A stretch of DNA of 42,098 nt. Origin: JBBDIM01 sp040880405. Lineage in GTDB: Bacteria; Planctomycetota; Planctomycetia; Pirellulales; Pirellulaceae. The stretch covers positions 1-42,098 of the forward strand of contig JBBDIM010000049.1 of assembly GCA_040880405.1 (NCBI GenBank). The letters are read 5' to 3'. The notes beneath the pieces are model-generated. The model was not told the origin of the DNA, searched no databases, and saw only the letters and a list, made by a program, of their open reading frames with translations. Shown in pieces: positions 17,463-25,565 of the stretch. Numbering within the stretch: the stretch's first letter is position 1; every line of letters starts with the position of its first letter. Both the position numbers and the translations under genes were made by a program.

Positions 17463-17536
17463 GGGGATAAGTTCAATTACGGGTGCCGCGGCTGGGGGTT
17501 CTATGCCGCCGACTCTTTGTAATTGAACTCATCCCC
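17463..17536. repeat. 74-bp palindromic element, copy 2 (inverted)
   Basis: The terminal repeats GGGGATAAGTTCAATTAC (17463-17480) and GTAATTGAACTCATCCCC (17519-17536) are the exact reverse complements of the ends of copy 1. The two copies therefore form a head-to-head pair 88 bp apart, resembling a BIME or a pair of small non-autonomous elements. Confidence 0.85.
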
Positions 17537-17673
17537 GACCCTCCATCCCCCGTCAGGTGGGACGCGGATTCCGTCCTCAGGCACTGCCGCGGCACCGATC
17601 GAATCTCCTGCCCGTCCCCTTTACAATCAACCGGTGCCTGCTTGCTAATCCCTCCTTACCCTCTTGGCATTCC

Positions 17674-18207
17674 ATGTTTCTCGGTGCCGACCTGACCCAA
17701 TGGACCATTCGCCTGGCGCTGTTGTGCCTCTGGCTGACGCTTGCCGCGCGGCTGGCACCTGGGATTTTGCCGATCGGCGTGCAGGGGACGCGCTGGATCT
17801 GGACCATTGGCGGGGTGCTGTTCCTCGCACACATCGCCAGCGGCATGCATTTTTATCACCACTGGAGCCATCAGCACGCCTACGACGAAACGGCCCGGCA
17901 GACCGGCGAGATGATCGGAATCGCGTGGGGTGGCGGGATTTACTTCAATCACTTGATGGCGGTGCTCTGGGTGGCGGATTTGCTGTGGATGTGGGGCAAT
18001 CCCGCCGGTTATCGGAGTCGCAGCCCCTGGATCGATCTCCTGTTGTTTGGATTTTTCCTGTTCATCGCCATTAACGGCACCATCGTGTTCAAGGAGGGCC
18101 CGATCCGGTGGGTTAGTCTCGTTTTGCTCCTCCTGCTGATCTTGCTGGCGTGTCTCGGCCGGTTGACGCAAAAGCCGGATCAGGAGCCCCCGCCATTGTT
18201 GCCTTGA
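17674..18207 (+). CDS. Four-helix membrane protein of unknown function
   Basis: 177 residues from ATG 17674. Hydrophobic segments lie at about residues 8-30, 42-60, 90-110 and 120-165; the last region probably contains two helices. A His-rich connector HFYHHWSHQHAYDETARQTG after the second helix could bind a metal or haem (inference). It ends with a short Pro-rich tail. No known family was recognised. The GT4 gene begins 26 bp downstream on the same strand, so the two are probably cotranscribed. Both interrupt the usual thrS-infC-rpmI order. Confidence 0.75.
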   Translation: MFLGADLTQWTIRLALLCLWLTLAARLAPGILPIGVQGTRWIWTIGGVLFLAHIASGMHFYHHWSHQHAYDETARQTGEMIGIAWGGGIYFNHLMAVLWVADLLWMWGNPAGYRSRSPWIDLLLFGFFLFIAINGTIVFKEGPIRWVSLVLLLLLILLACLGRLTQKPDQEPPPLLP

Positions 18208-18233
18208 GCCGGTCCACTTCCGAAAATGCCAGC

Positions 18234-19625
18234 ATGAACCACACCGCTCCCCTCAAGCCGATCGAGCCACCCGCTTCCGGCCCCTTGACCGTCGCTTACA
18301 TCACCGCCGGTGGAGCCGGGATGTTTTGTGGGAGCTGCATGCGCGACAACACGGTCGCCCGCGCCATGCACCAGCAGGGGCATGATATGCACCTGATCCC
18401 GACCTATACGCCCATCACGGTCGACGAACAAAACGTCAGTAGCGAGCAAATTTTTTACGGGGGCATCAATGTCTATCTGGAGCAGGTCATCCCCGGCTAT
18501 CGATTCCTGCCTGGCTTCATGACCCATTGGCTCGACCGACCCTCGATTATCCGCCTGGCGACTTCCCGCGGCATCCAAACCAACCCGAAACAACTGGGGG
18601 CGCTGACCCTCTCGATGCTCCGCGGCGACTCCGGCAACCAACGGAAGGAAGCGCAACGGCTGGCCCAGTGGATCGGCGGCTCGATCCAGCCGCACGTCGT
18701 GAACCTCAGCAACATGCTGATCGCTGGCTGTGTCCCGACCCTGCGACGGCACACCTCCGCTCCGATCGTCGTCACGCTGCAAGGGGACGATATCTTCCTG
18801 AACGACCTGCCAGAGCCATTCCGCGAGCTTTGTTTTCGGGAGATTCGCAAACTGGTGGATCAGGTCGATGCCTTCGTGGTGTTTAGCCGCTTCTATGCTG
18901 ACTTCATGCACGAGTACTTTGGCATCCCGCTAGAGAAGTTCCGCTACGTCACCCTCGGAATCGACATGGCGGACCTCGACGCGAGCTTGGTGACCGTCCC
19001 CAAATCGATTCCGGCAGGACCACCGGTGATCGGCTACTTGGCCCGCCTAGCCCCAGAAAAAGGGCTGCACCACTTGGTGGACGCCTTTATCTCCTTACGG
19101 CAAGCGGGCACCTTGGGGGACGCAAAGCTAAAAATCGCGGGCTGGCTCGGCAAGAGCCACACCGAGTACGCCGAAACCCAGTTCAGCAAACTGCGGATGG
19201 CCGGCTTGGCCCACGATTTCGAGTACGTCGGCTCGGTCGACCGAAGGGAAAAAATCCAGTTCCTGAGATCCCTCGATCTGCTCTCGGTCCCCACGGTCTA
19301 CCGCGATCCCAAGGGACTCTTCATTTTGGAGGCTTTAGCCGCTGGTGTGCCGGTGGTCCAGCCAGCTCATGGAGCCTTCCCGGAACTGTTGGAAGCGACC
19401 GGAGGGGGCCTGCTGGTTCCGCCGGAAGACCCGCAAGCCTTGGCCGGCGGGATTGTCGCGATGCTGTCCGATCGAGAATCGGCGCGAGCCAAAGGACACG
19501 CGGCCGCCCAGATCATCCGCGAGCGGCTCACCTCAGACCAAGCGGCCCAAGAGACAGTGCAGGTGTACCGAGACCTGATCGCCCAGCGACAACAAGATCC
19601 GGCGCTAGCGAGCTACTCCGGTTGA
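18234..19625 (+). CDS. GT4-family glycosyltransferase
   Basis: 463 residues from ATG 18234. The N-terminal GT-B domain begins LTVAYITAGGAGMFCGSCMR with the glycine-rich loop. Two Cys in FCGSCMRDNT are unusual and may be a family mark. The donor-binding half starts at PPVIGYLARLAPEKGLHHLV. The E-x7-E region is DPKGLFILEALAAGVPVVQP, followed by GGGLLVPPEDPQALA. It is a retaining glycosyltransferase, probably for envelope polysaccharide or glycolipid. The small membrane protein 26 bp upstream could be its partner. The start was chosen because the open frame from 18150 overlaps the upstream gene and lacks homology-like sequence. Confidence 0.88.
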   Translation: MNHTAPLKPIEPPASGPLTVAYITAGGAGMFCGSCMRDNTVARAMHQQGHDMHLIPTYTPITVDEQNVSSEQIFYGGINVYLEQVIPGYRFLPGFMTHWLDRPSIIRLATSRGIQTNPKQLGALTLSMLRGDSGNQRKEAQRLAQWIGGSIQPHVVNLSNMLIAGCVPTLRRHTSAPIVVTLQGDDIFLNDLPEPFRELCFREIRKLVDQVDAFVVFSRFYADFMHEYFGIPLEKFRYVTLGIDMADLDASLVTVPKSIPAGPPVIGYLARLAPEKGLHHLVDAFISLRQAGTLGDAKLKIAGWLGKSHTEYAETQFSKLRMAGLAHDFEYVGSVDRREKIQFLRSLDLLSVPTVYRDPKGLFILEALAAGVPVVQPAHGAFPELLEATGGGLLVPPEDPQALAGGIVAMLSDRESARAKGHAAAQIIRERLTSDQAAQETVQVYRDLIAQRQQDPALASYSG

Positions 19626-19820
19626 CCACTTGCGGTAGGGTGGGTGGAGTCTTCGAAACCCACCATCGCCAACCCATTTTGCGATGGCAACGGGGCCTGA
19701 GTTCAGGCATTCGCGGGCGGAATCCTCCCCTACCCGCGACAGAAATTTTACCGGCGCACCACCGGTGGGCCTGCGCCCTATCGGGCTTCACCCACCACGG
19801 AGTCGCCAGCGGCCCGCGTG
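19626..19820. other. Convergent intergenic region with GTGGG/CCCAC hairpins
   Basis: It lies between the GT4 gene (+) and infC (-), which converge. Partial hairpins are visible: GGTGGGT ... AACCCACC at about 19637-19664, and GGTGGGCC ... CACCCACC at about 19766-19798. They may serve as transcription stop structures for both directions, but no U-run is present. Confidence 0.45.
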
Positions 19821-20357
19821 CTACGAGGTCACCTTGGGCGACACGGTACAGATGATCCGGCGGCCCATCTGGCGGGGTGGCGATTCCACCTTGCCATGTT
19901 CGGCCAGCAGTTCGACCACCTTGGCGATCACGCGATGTCCCTCTTCCACGTGGGCCATTTCACGACCCTTGAACTGGATCGAGACCTGCACTTTGTCTTT
20001 GTGCTGCAGGAATCCAATCGCCTGCTTGACGCGGAAATCGATGTCGTGCTCTCCGGTTTTGGGCCGCAGGCGGATTTCCTTGGTCTTGGCGTGGTGAGAC
20101 TTGGTTTTGTGTTGTTTCTTGCTTTGCTGGTATTTGAATTTGCCGTAATCCATGATTCGGCAAACAGGCGGCTTCGCGGTGGGGGCAACTTCCACCAAGT
20201 CCAGTCCAGCCTGACGCGCAAGCGACATGGCTTCGTCGGTGGGAATAACGCCGAGTTGTTCTCCTTCCGCGGAAATGACCCGAATTGGCGAAATACGGAT
20301 TCGTTCGTTGACTCGGGTCTGGTCTCGGTTTTGATCCCGCTCGCGGTCGCGAGACAT
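19821..20357 (-). CDS. infC: Translation initiation factor IF-3
   Basis: 178 residues, full length with both domains. The N-domain has VNERIRISPIRVISAEGEQL, the linker region YGKFKYQQSKKQHKTKSH, and the C-domain KEIRLRPKTGEHDIDFRVKQ, followed by VSIQFKGREMAH. IF-3 keeps 30S subunits free and checks initiator tRNA and start codon. A charged N-terminal extension (SRDRERDQNRDQT) precedes the usual start of homology. The start is ATG 20357 with no clear Shine-Dalgarno, and it is not the AUU codon used for autoregulation in enterobacteria. thrS lies 213 bp upstream on the same strand. Confidence 0.97.
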   Translation of the reverse strand: MSRDRERDQNRDQTRVNERIRISPIRVISAEGEQLGVIPTDEAMSLARQAGLDLVEVAPTAKPPVCRIMDYGKFKYQQSKKQHKTKSHHAKTKEIRLRPKTGEHDIDFRVKQAIGFLQHKDKVQVSIQFKGREMAHVEEGHRVIAKVVELLAEHGKVESPPRQMGRRIICTVSPKVTS

Positions 20358-20570
20358 ATTACGCAGTGCGATGGCTAGTGGTCCTTTTAAATTTAGGTAT
20401 CAAACAGATGCGTCACCCTGGGGGTAGGGTACACGACGATATTCTATCGTCAACTTCGCGTGGCGTTAACGTATTATTTTCGTTTTCCGTAGGTTTTTAC
20501 GGTCACTAGGAGGGGGCCGTTCCCATTTTCCGTGGAATTATACCACGTTTTGCCGCGGTTAGCCCCCAGG

Positions 20571-22577
20571 TCAATATTCTTGCTTCACAGCGGTTGCGGT
20601 GGTTCCCAGCCCGCCGGCGCTCTTGTATACCTGGCGAACCGACTTCGCCTTCACCTCCGCGAGCAGCTTCTCAATCGCGGCCTCCACCTTGAGGCTGCCG
20701 AGATCTCCATCGATCCGGTCCCGTACGGCGACCGTCTCTTCTTCCATCTCGCGGCCGCCGACAATCAGCATGTACGGGATCAACTCTAGCTGGGCATCTC
20801 GGATTTTCGCCCCGATTTTCTCGCTCCGATAGTCCCCCTGGACGCGTAAACCGGCCGCTTTGAGCCGTTTTTCGACCTGTCGACCATACTCCTCGAACTT
20901 CTGGCTGACGATCAGCACCCGTACCTGCTCTGGCGCCAGCCATAGCGGAAACGCCCCGGCAAAGTGCTCGATCAGCACCCCCATGAACCGTTCAAGCGAG
21001 CCAAACGGGGCCCGGTGGATCATCACCGGCCGATGCGGTTGGTTGTCCGCTCCGATGTATTCCAGGTTGAACCGCTCGGCGCTGGGCAGGTTGTAATCAA
21101 GCTGGACGGTCCCCAGCTGCCACTCCCGGCCGAGGCAGTCGTTCACCACGAAGTCCGCCTTGGGCCCGTAAAACGCCGCCTCACCCGCCTCGGCGGTGGC
21201 GGTGATGCCCATGTTTTTGCAAACGCCGACCAAGGCCTGCTCGGCGCGATCCCAAACCTCCGGCTTGCCGACATACTTGGTGCTGTCGGGCTCGCGGAAC
21301 CCGAGCCGCACCCGATAGTCGGTCAGCCCCAGGGTGCTGAGCACATACTGTGTCATCTGCACGCACTTGCGGAACTCGTCCTCGACCTGCTCTTCGGTGC
21401 AGAAGATATGGGCGTCGTCCTGCGTAAAGCCGCGGACGCGCGTCATGCCGTTCAGCTCGCCCGACTGTTCGTAGCGGTAGACGGTCCCGAATTCCGACAG
21501 CCGATAAGGCAGCTCCCGATAACTTCGCGGCCGCGACTTATAAATCATGATATGGTGGGGACAGTTCATCGGCTTGAGGAGATATTCCTCGTCGTCCGCC
21601 TGATGAATCGGGGCGAATTGGCTGTCCTTGTAGTAGGGGAAATGCCCCGAAATCTTGTACAGATCGACCTTCCCGATGTTGGGGGTCACCACCGGCTGGT
21701 ATTCCTGCTCCTTAAGCTGCTCCGAAACAAAATCGGTCAGCAAGCTGCGGACCATGGTCCCCTTGGGGCTCCACAGAATCAGCCCTTGGCCCACCAGCGG
21801 ATTGATGGAGAACAAGTCCAACTGCTTGCCCAGCACTCGGTGATCGCGGCGTTTAGCCTCTTCCACCTTGTGCAGATGCTCTTCCAGATCCTCCTTGGTG
21901 AAGAACGCGGTGGCATACAGCCGCTGAAGCTGCTGATTATCAGCACTCCCCTTCCAGTAGGCCCCGGCAACCGAAAGCAGCTTGTAGGCCCCAATCGCCT
22001 TGGGCCGCGGAACATGCGGACCCCGGCACAGGTCGATGAACTCTCCCTGCTGGTAAAACGAGAGGGAGGTATGGTCCTTCAAGCCGGTTTGGATATGCTC
22101 GATCTTGTATTTCTGATCGAGATCCGTAACCACTTGCAGGGCCTGATCACGCGACTGCTCGATCCGCTCGAACGGCTGGTCTTCCTTGATGATGTTCTTC
22201 ATCTCGGCCTCAATGGCCGGGAAATCCTCTTCAGTCAGCTTGTGTTCGAGCTCAAAGTCGTAGTAGAAGCCCCCCTCGATGGTCGGCCCGAAGGCCAATT
22301 GCACGCCGTCGAACAGCCGCATCACCGCCCGAGCCATAATGTGGGCGCAGCTATGCCGCATCACCCCCAACGCCTCAGGATCCTTCTTGGTCAGCAACCG
22401 CAGGGCGACTTCCCCTTCGGTCGGCAGTGGCATGTCGAAACCAAGGACACGGCCATCCACCTCACCCGCGAGCGTCGCCTTGGCCAAACCAGGACCGATC
22501 TCCTGGGCGACATCCAGCGGGGTTACAGGGCGATCGAACTCTTTCTTACTTCCATCAGGCAGGGAAACGGTGAGCAT
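20571..22577 (-). CDS. thrS: Threonyl-tRNA synthetase
   Basis: 668 residues. The N-terminal TGS domain (about 1-60, MLTVSLPDGSKKEFDRPVTP) is followed by the editing/SAD domain with HSCAHIMARA (His75, His79) and DLCRGPHVP. The class II catalytic core has MNCPHHIMIYKSRPRSYREL (the zinc Cys is in MNCPHH), FGTVYRYEQSGEL and TRVRGFTQDDAHIFC. A C-terminal anticodon-binding domain follows (EQVRVLIVSQKFEEYG, YRSEKIGAKIRDAQ). All domains are present, so both charging and editing of Ser-tRNA-Thr are expected. The leader (22578-22944) shows no T-box that I can see. infC follows 213 bp downstream. Confidence 0.97.
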   Translation of the reverse strand: MLTVSLPDGSKKEFDRPVTPLDVAQEIGPGLAKATLAGEVDGRVLGFDMPLPTEGEVALRLLTKKDPEALGVMRHSCAHIMARAVMRLFDGVQLAFGPTIEGGFYYDFELEHKLTEEDFPAIEAEMKNIIKEDQPFERIEQSRDQALQVVTDLDQKYKIEHIQTGLKDHTSLSFYQQGEFIDLCRGPHVPRPKAIGAYKLLSVAGAYWKGSADNQQLQRLYATAFFTKEDLEEHLHKVEEAKRRDHRVLGKQLDLFSINPLVGQGLILWSPKGTMVRSLLTDFVSEQLKEQEYQPVVTPNIGKVDLYKISGHFPYYKDSQFAPIHQADDEEYLLKPMNCPHHIMIYKSRPRSYRELPYRLSEFGTVYRYEQSGELNGMTRVRGFTQDDAHIFCTEEQVEDEFRKCVQMTQYVLSTLGLTDYRVRLGFREPDSTKYVGKPEVWDRAEQALVGVCKNMGITATAEAGEAAFYGPKADFVVNDCLGREWQLGTVQLDYNLPSAERFNLEYIGADNQPHRPVMIHRAPFGSLERFMGVLIEHFAGAFPLWLAPEQVRVLIVSQKFEEYGRQVEKRLKAAGLRVQGDYRSEKIGAKIRDAQLELIPYMLIVGGREMEEETVAVRDRIDGDLGSLKVEAAIEKLLAEVKAKSVRQVYKSAGGLGTTATAVKQEY

Positions 22578-22944
22578 CTAAGATCCATCTCTACCAAAAC
22601 AACCACGGCCAGCCCGGACGTTGTCGACATCGAAACAAAGGATGCCTAAAAAACAACGAGCGGCGGTAAACGTGCCCAGCTGACCCTTAGTCACCCCGGC
22701 ACCCTCATGGGACAACCCGTAAGTATAAGGAATGGGCGGATTTTCCGTAATCCCAGCAAATTAAGGACAATCGATCCATCCGATCTCCCCAGGTACCATG
22801 GCAGAGACAATTCCGAGCCGCAGGGTTCGTCCCGTACTTGACGAAACACCCCTCGATTCGCAAAACTAAAAGCCTACCGGGACCCGGTCGAGTCACAACA
22901 ACCGTGAACTCGAAAAAGCCAAACCGTGTCCCCACCCCTACCGG
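22578..22944. other. Divergent promoter region between thrS and tRNA-Val
   Basis: 367 bp that must hold the thrS promoter (-) and the tRNA-Val promoter (+). TTGACG at about 22838 is a possible -35 for the tRNA, but no good -10 is at the right spacing. An AACGAGCGGCGG fragment near 22657 resembles the palindrome at 11958. The 76-codon open frame on the minus strand here has no protein-like features. Confidence 0.4.
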
Positions 22945-23018
<74 letters not shown>

Positions 23019-23026
23019 CTTTTGAT

Positions 23027-23063
23027 AAGCCGCTGCAAGGTAAAGACTTGCGGCGGCTTTTTT
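23027..23063 (+). terminator. Rho-independent terminator of tRNA-Val
   Basis: The stem AAGCCGCTGCAAG / CTTGCGGCGGCTT (13 bp, one mismatch) has a 7-nt loop and is followed by a run of T ending at 23063. It directly follows the tRNA. Confidence 0.88.
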
Positions 23064-23144
23064 GTGGAATAACCTGGAGTTGCATCGGTTTTTTGTGCCC
23101 ATTGGTACCCAGGCGTCTGCAAACCATCCCTGTTGGCAAGGAAA

Positions 23145-23483
23145 TCAATGCGGATCGAAGAGAGATTCACGACTCAGAATCCCCTTCACGACCCGCCCAT
23201 GGACATCGGTGAGGCGGAAGTCGCGGCCGGAATGGCGATAGGTAAGGCGCTGGTGGTCGAGTCCCATGAGGTGCAAAATCGTCGCGTGCAGATCGTGTAC
23301 ATGGACCTAATTCTCGACTGCGAAATAGCCGTAGTCGTCCGTCGCTCCGTAGACGGTTCCACCTCGGATGCCCCCACCGGCCAACCACATGGTAAACCCG
23401 AATGGGTTGTGATCGCGACCTCCCTTCGTTTCGGCACTGGGCGTGCGCCCGAATTCGCCACCCCAGACAGGGGAGCTGGACAG
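23145..23483 (-). pseudogene. 3' remnant of a DUF1501 gene with in-frame stop
   Basis: Read on the minus strand, this stretch encodes the conserved C-terminus of planctomycete DUF1501 proteins (alkaline-phosphatase-like fold, usually paired with DUF1553/DUF1549 genes). Visible pieces are VWGGEFGRTPSAETKGGRDH, NPFGFTMWLAGGGIRGGTVY and GATDDYGYFAVEN; a stop follows, then VHVHDLHATILHLMGLDHQR and GRDFRLTDVHGRVV. The TAG at 23307-23309 stands where Lys is expected (AAG to TAG). The gene ends with TGA at 23145. Everything upstream of VWGGEFG is missing, cut within a few bases of the stop codon of the BNR-like gene. No partner DUF1553 gene is in the window. Clearly non-functional. Confidence 0.88.
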
Positions 23484-24770
23484 CTACCCCATTGACTGCT
23501 TTGGTTTGATAAACAGGACCTCGCCGCGGCCGATCCATCCTGTGCGCAAATCGACGCGAAACCAGCCGTCGCTGTTCTTCTTGTGGAATCGGACCGGCGA
23601 GCGCGGGCCGAATTGCTTCAGGTCGTATTGGGCCCAAGTCTTGCCCATGTCCGTTGAGATAATGAAACCCGTGCGATAAGGTGACGCCGGTGCATAATGG
23701 GCGGAGAGAATCACACCATCTTCAATCAGCAGATTCGCGGATTCGTAATTCGGGTTGAACAGCAGGGTGTGCTTTTCGGGGTCGGCCAGGTCCACCGGAT
23801 CGCAGCGGAAAATGCCGCGGTCGTGTGGCATTTTGCCGTTGTTTCCGTTCGCGTCCGAAGCCCAATAAAGCTGGCCGTCGACGAAATTGATGCCGCCCGA
23901 CTTGTAGCGCGAGTTCGAGTTGACCGAGACGAGCACCTTCCAGTTCCACGAATCGCTCTGCGCGTCATACGTTCCGCGGAGCCAATGGCACTCGTGCCGA
24001 TCCTCTCGATCATGATCGCCGGTACAAGCGTAGAATGCATTTTCCTGGCGATTGTATGCCACCGAATGAATGTGCCGGCAGATCACTGGGTTATCTGGGT
24101 CCCCCAACGGCCTTCCCGTCTTTGCGTCCCGATCATGAAATGAGGGATTGTGTCCAAAGGCATACGCGATCTTGACGGTCCGCCCTTGGTCGGTGGAGTA
24201 GTAAATATTGATCGGAACCGGTCCGCCGAGGACGTTGCAGTAGTTGCCCCATACGAGCATCTCGTTTCCGTCGACATCCCAGGTGTGAACGCCGTCAAGC
24301 GGATGGAAGTACCATCCTGGCTGACTCGGATTGGTCGGAGTGTGCGGCAGGTAATCGCGATCGTGTTGATCCTTAACGACAATCGGTTTATGCGTCTTCA
24401 GATTGTCGGTGCTGAGATACAACTTGGTTCGCGTGGCGAAGAGGATGTTTCCACTGTTCAAAATGCAACTGAAGGTGATGTTTTTGGCGTCGGGAAATGC
24501 CGCACGGTGGGCCCAGGTTTGGGCGTTGTCTTCCGACAGAAAGATCGTTTCGTCATTAAAACCGAAGGCCTTATTATCGCGCTGCGAGTCGATGTAAGGG
24601 CCGGCCGGTGCCAGGCGATACCAGAAATGATCCGTTTCGCCTTCGGTGGGGGCGTCGGCGGCCTCCGACGCGACGCTGGATCGCTGCGGGACGGTTATTA
24701 AGACGGCACTCGTACTCGCAGCCGCAGCTCCGAGAAAGTGTCGGCGATTGATGTGTGATGAGGTGCTCAT
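23484..24770 (-). CDS. Tat-exported BNR/Asp-box (sialidase-fold) protein
   Basis: 428 residues with a twin-arginine signal (NRRHFLGAAAASTSAVLI, Arg9-Arg10). The mature part carries degenerate Asp-box repeats typical of a six-bladed beta-propeller: LSEDNAQTWAHR, LSTDNLKTH, YSTDQGRTVKI, ISTDMGKTWAQY. A His/Asp-rich segment (ACTGDHDREDRHECHW) may bind metal (inference). It resembles the sialidase/exo-glycosidase superfamily in fold only; I see no complete sialidase active-site set, so the activity is unknown. It probably acts in the periplasm on polysaccharide or sulfated glycans. The gene abuts a broken DUF1501 fragment immediately downstream. Confidence 0.8.
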   Translation of the reverse strand: MSTSSHINRRHFLGAAAASTSAVLITVPQRSSVASEAADAPTEGETDHFWYRLAPAGPYIDSQRDNKAFGFNDETIFLSEDNAQTWAHRAAFPDAKNITFSCILNSGNILFATRTKLYLSTDNLKTHKPIVVKDQHDRDYLPHTPTNPSQPGWYFHPLDGVHTWDVDGNEMLVWGNYCNVLGGPVPINIYYSTDQGRTVKIAYAFGHNPSFHDRDAKTGRPLGDPDNPVICRHIHSVAYNRQENAFYACTGDHDREDRHECHWLRGTYDAQSDSWNWKVLVSVNSNSRYKSGGINFVDGQLYWASDANGNNGKMPHDRGIFRCDPVDLADPEKHTLLFNPNYESANLLIEDGVILSAHYAPASPYRTGFIISTDMGKTWAQYDLKQFGPRSPVRFHKKNSDGWFRVDLRTGWIGRGEVLFIKPKQSMG

Positions 24771-24828
24771 CGTGTATCTTTCTCCTTAAAGCTCAGGAAA
24801 GGGTTGGCCAGTCAATGAGTGGCAGCAG

Positions 24829-24866
24829 TTTCCAGCTTGCCAAGTGTTGCCTGGGCAAGCTGGAAA
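24829..24866. repeat. Hairpin with TTTCCAGCTTGCC arms
   Basis: The 13-bp perfect arms (24829-24841 and 24854-24866) have a 12-nt loop AAGTGTTGCCTG. It is located 60-100 bp upstream of the BNR-like gene. Confidence 0.75.
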
Positions 24867-25159
24867 ACCTACGCCACGGAGAGTGCCTCGGACTGGTGGA
24901 CTGGGAACTTCTGATTCTACGGAAAACGCCGTTCGGGGCGTTCAAAAAAAATCAAATTCCCGCCCCGACCTACCGCCCGATCCCCATCGCCGAGGAAGAC
25001 GCCGATGCGATCCGGGTGGTCGGAGAGTTCGTGGCGGTGAGGGTGCAATTCGCGTTATGCGCCTGAATGAGCCGATACGTGACCATCCCCAATTCACCCA
25101 GGCCCCAAGAGCCGACACAATTTAATCGAGCAGCATTGATCCACTCGAAGTCTGTTTTT

Positions 25160-25235
25160 GAAACGCAGAGGCGCGGAGATCGCAGAGACCCCCTATGTAC
25201 GCTGCGTCTCTGCGTTTTCTGCGGCTCTGCGTTTC
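25160..25235. repeat. Palindromic repeat with GAAACGCAGAG arms (copy 2)
   Basis: The arms GAAACGCAGAG (25160-25170) and CTCTGCGTTTC (25225-25235) are identical to those at 4443-4509. The interior again contains GCGTCTCTGCG. Confidence 0.75.
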
Positions 25236-25336
25236 AAACCTGGCAATGCGGCTGTTTCGCCGGTTGCTTTTCGTGTCATTCGTCTGTTTCGTGGTTAAAA
25301 AAATGAGCTGCGAGTTGGCTTGCCCCAGTGAAAACC

Positions 25337-25400
25337 ATCCGTGAATCCGTGGTTAAAAACAAAAAAGGACTTAACCACGGATTACGCGGATTTCACGGAT
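25337..25400. repeat. Inverted repeat ATCCGTGAATCCGTGGTTAA family
   Basis: The left arm ATCCGTGAATCCGTGGTTAA (25337-25356) pairs with TTAACCACGGATT and TTTCACGGAT at 25371-25400, which carries an ACGCGGA-containing insertion. This text resembles dispersed repeats common in other bacterial genomes, so it is probably not gene-specific. Confidence 0.7.
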
Positions 25401-25528
25401 AAGATTTACGCGGGCAGAGCGGCTGAAGTTTTCACCGCTTCACCGTGGGTGAGGGTTTTGGTTGTCCGTGCTCGGCCGCTTTGGTGGTTGATGATGTGTG
25501 TTGCCGCTAGAGAATCTTCCCGCCTAAT

Positions 25529-25562
25529 CATGCCCACGTTTGAGGGCGTGGGCGTGGCAGCC
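25529..25562. repeat. GTGGGCATGGCACC hairpin repeat, diverged copy
   Basis: CATGCCCACGTTTGAGGGCG followed by TGGGCGTGGCAGCC differs from the copy at 13144-13178 by three substitutions. It ends 3 bp before the stop codon of the sialidase-like gene, as other copies hug gene ends. Confidence 0.75.
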
Positions 25563-25565
25563 AGG

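Larger units (their letters stand above)
17168..17673. other. 506-bp divergent promoter region upstream of rpmI, with palindromic elements
   Basis: The region between rpmI (-) and the membrane protein gene at 17674 (+). It contains two 74-bp palindromic elements in opposite orientation (17301-17374 and 17463-17536) and a small hairpin (GGCTTGTGCATAAGCC, 17381-17396). It must hold a promoter for the rpmI-rplT-pheST genes and one for the plus-strand pair. No gene is supported. Confidence 0.6.
24771..25565. other. 795-bp repeat-rich region without a supported gene
   Basis: It contains four hairpin repeats: 24829-24866, 25160-25235, 25337-25400 and 25529-25562. The plus-strand open frame at about 24755-25066 runs through the first hairpin and has no recognisable domain. 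I could not decide whether 24880-25066 holds a decayed gene. The promoter of the minus-strand BNR-like gene should lie near 24771-24830. Confidence 0.5.

Noticed and set aside
20964..22649. 561-codon plus-strand open frame opposite thrS
   Set aside because: It is entirely antisense to a clear threonyl-tRNA synthetase gene; the translation is low-complexity and has no domain. Long antisense frames are common in GC-rich genes.
22578..22944. T-box riboswitch or leader control for thrS
   Set aside because: No T-box sequence or specifier-loop-like structure was seen in the leader.
23484..24770. Annotation of the BNR-like protein as a true sialidase
   Set aside because: Asp boxes show the propeller fold only; no sialidase active-site motif was visible.
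24755..25066. 103-codon plus-strand frame upstream of the BNR-like gene
   Set aside because: It runs through a 13-bp-arm hairpin and overlaps the 5' end of the opposite gene; no recognisable domain, although a decayed gene cannot be excluded.
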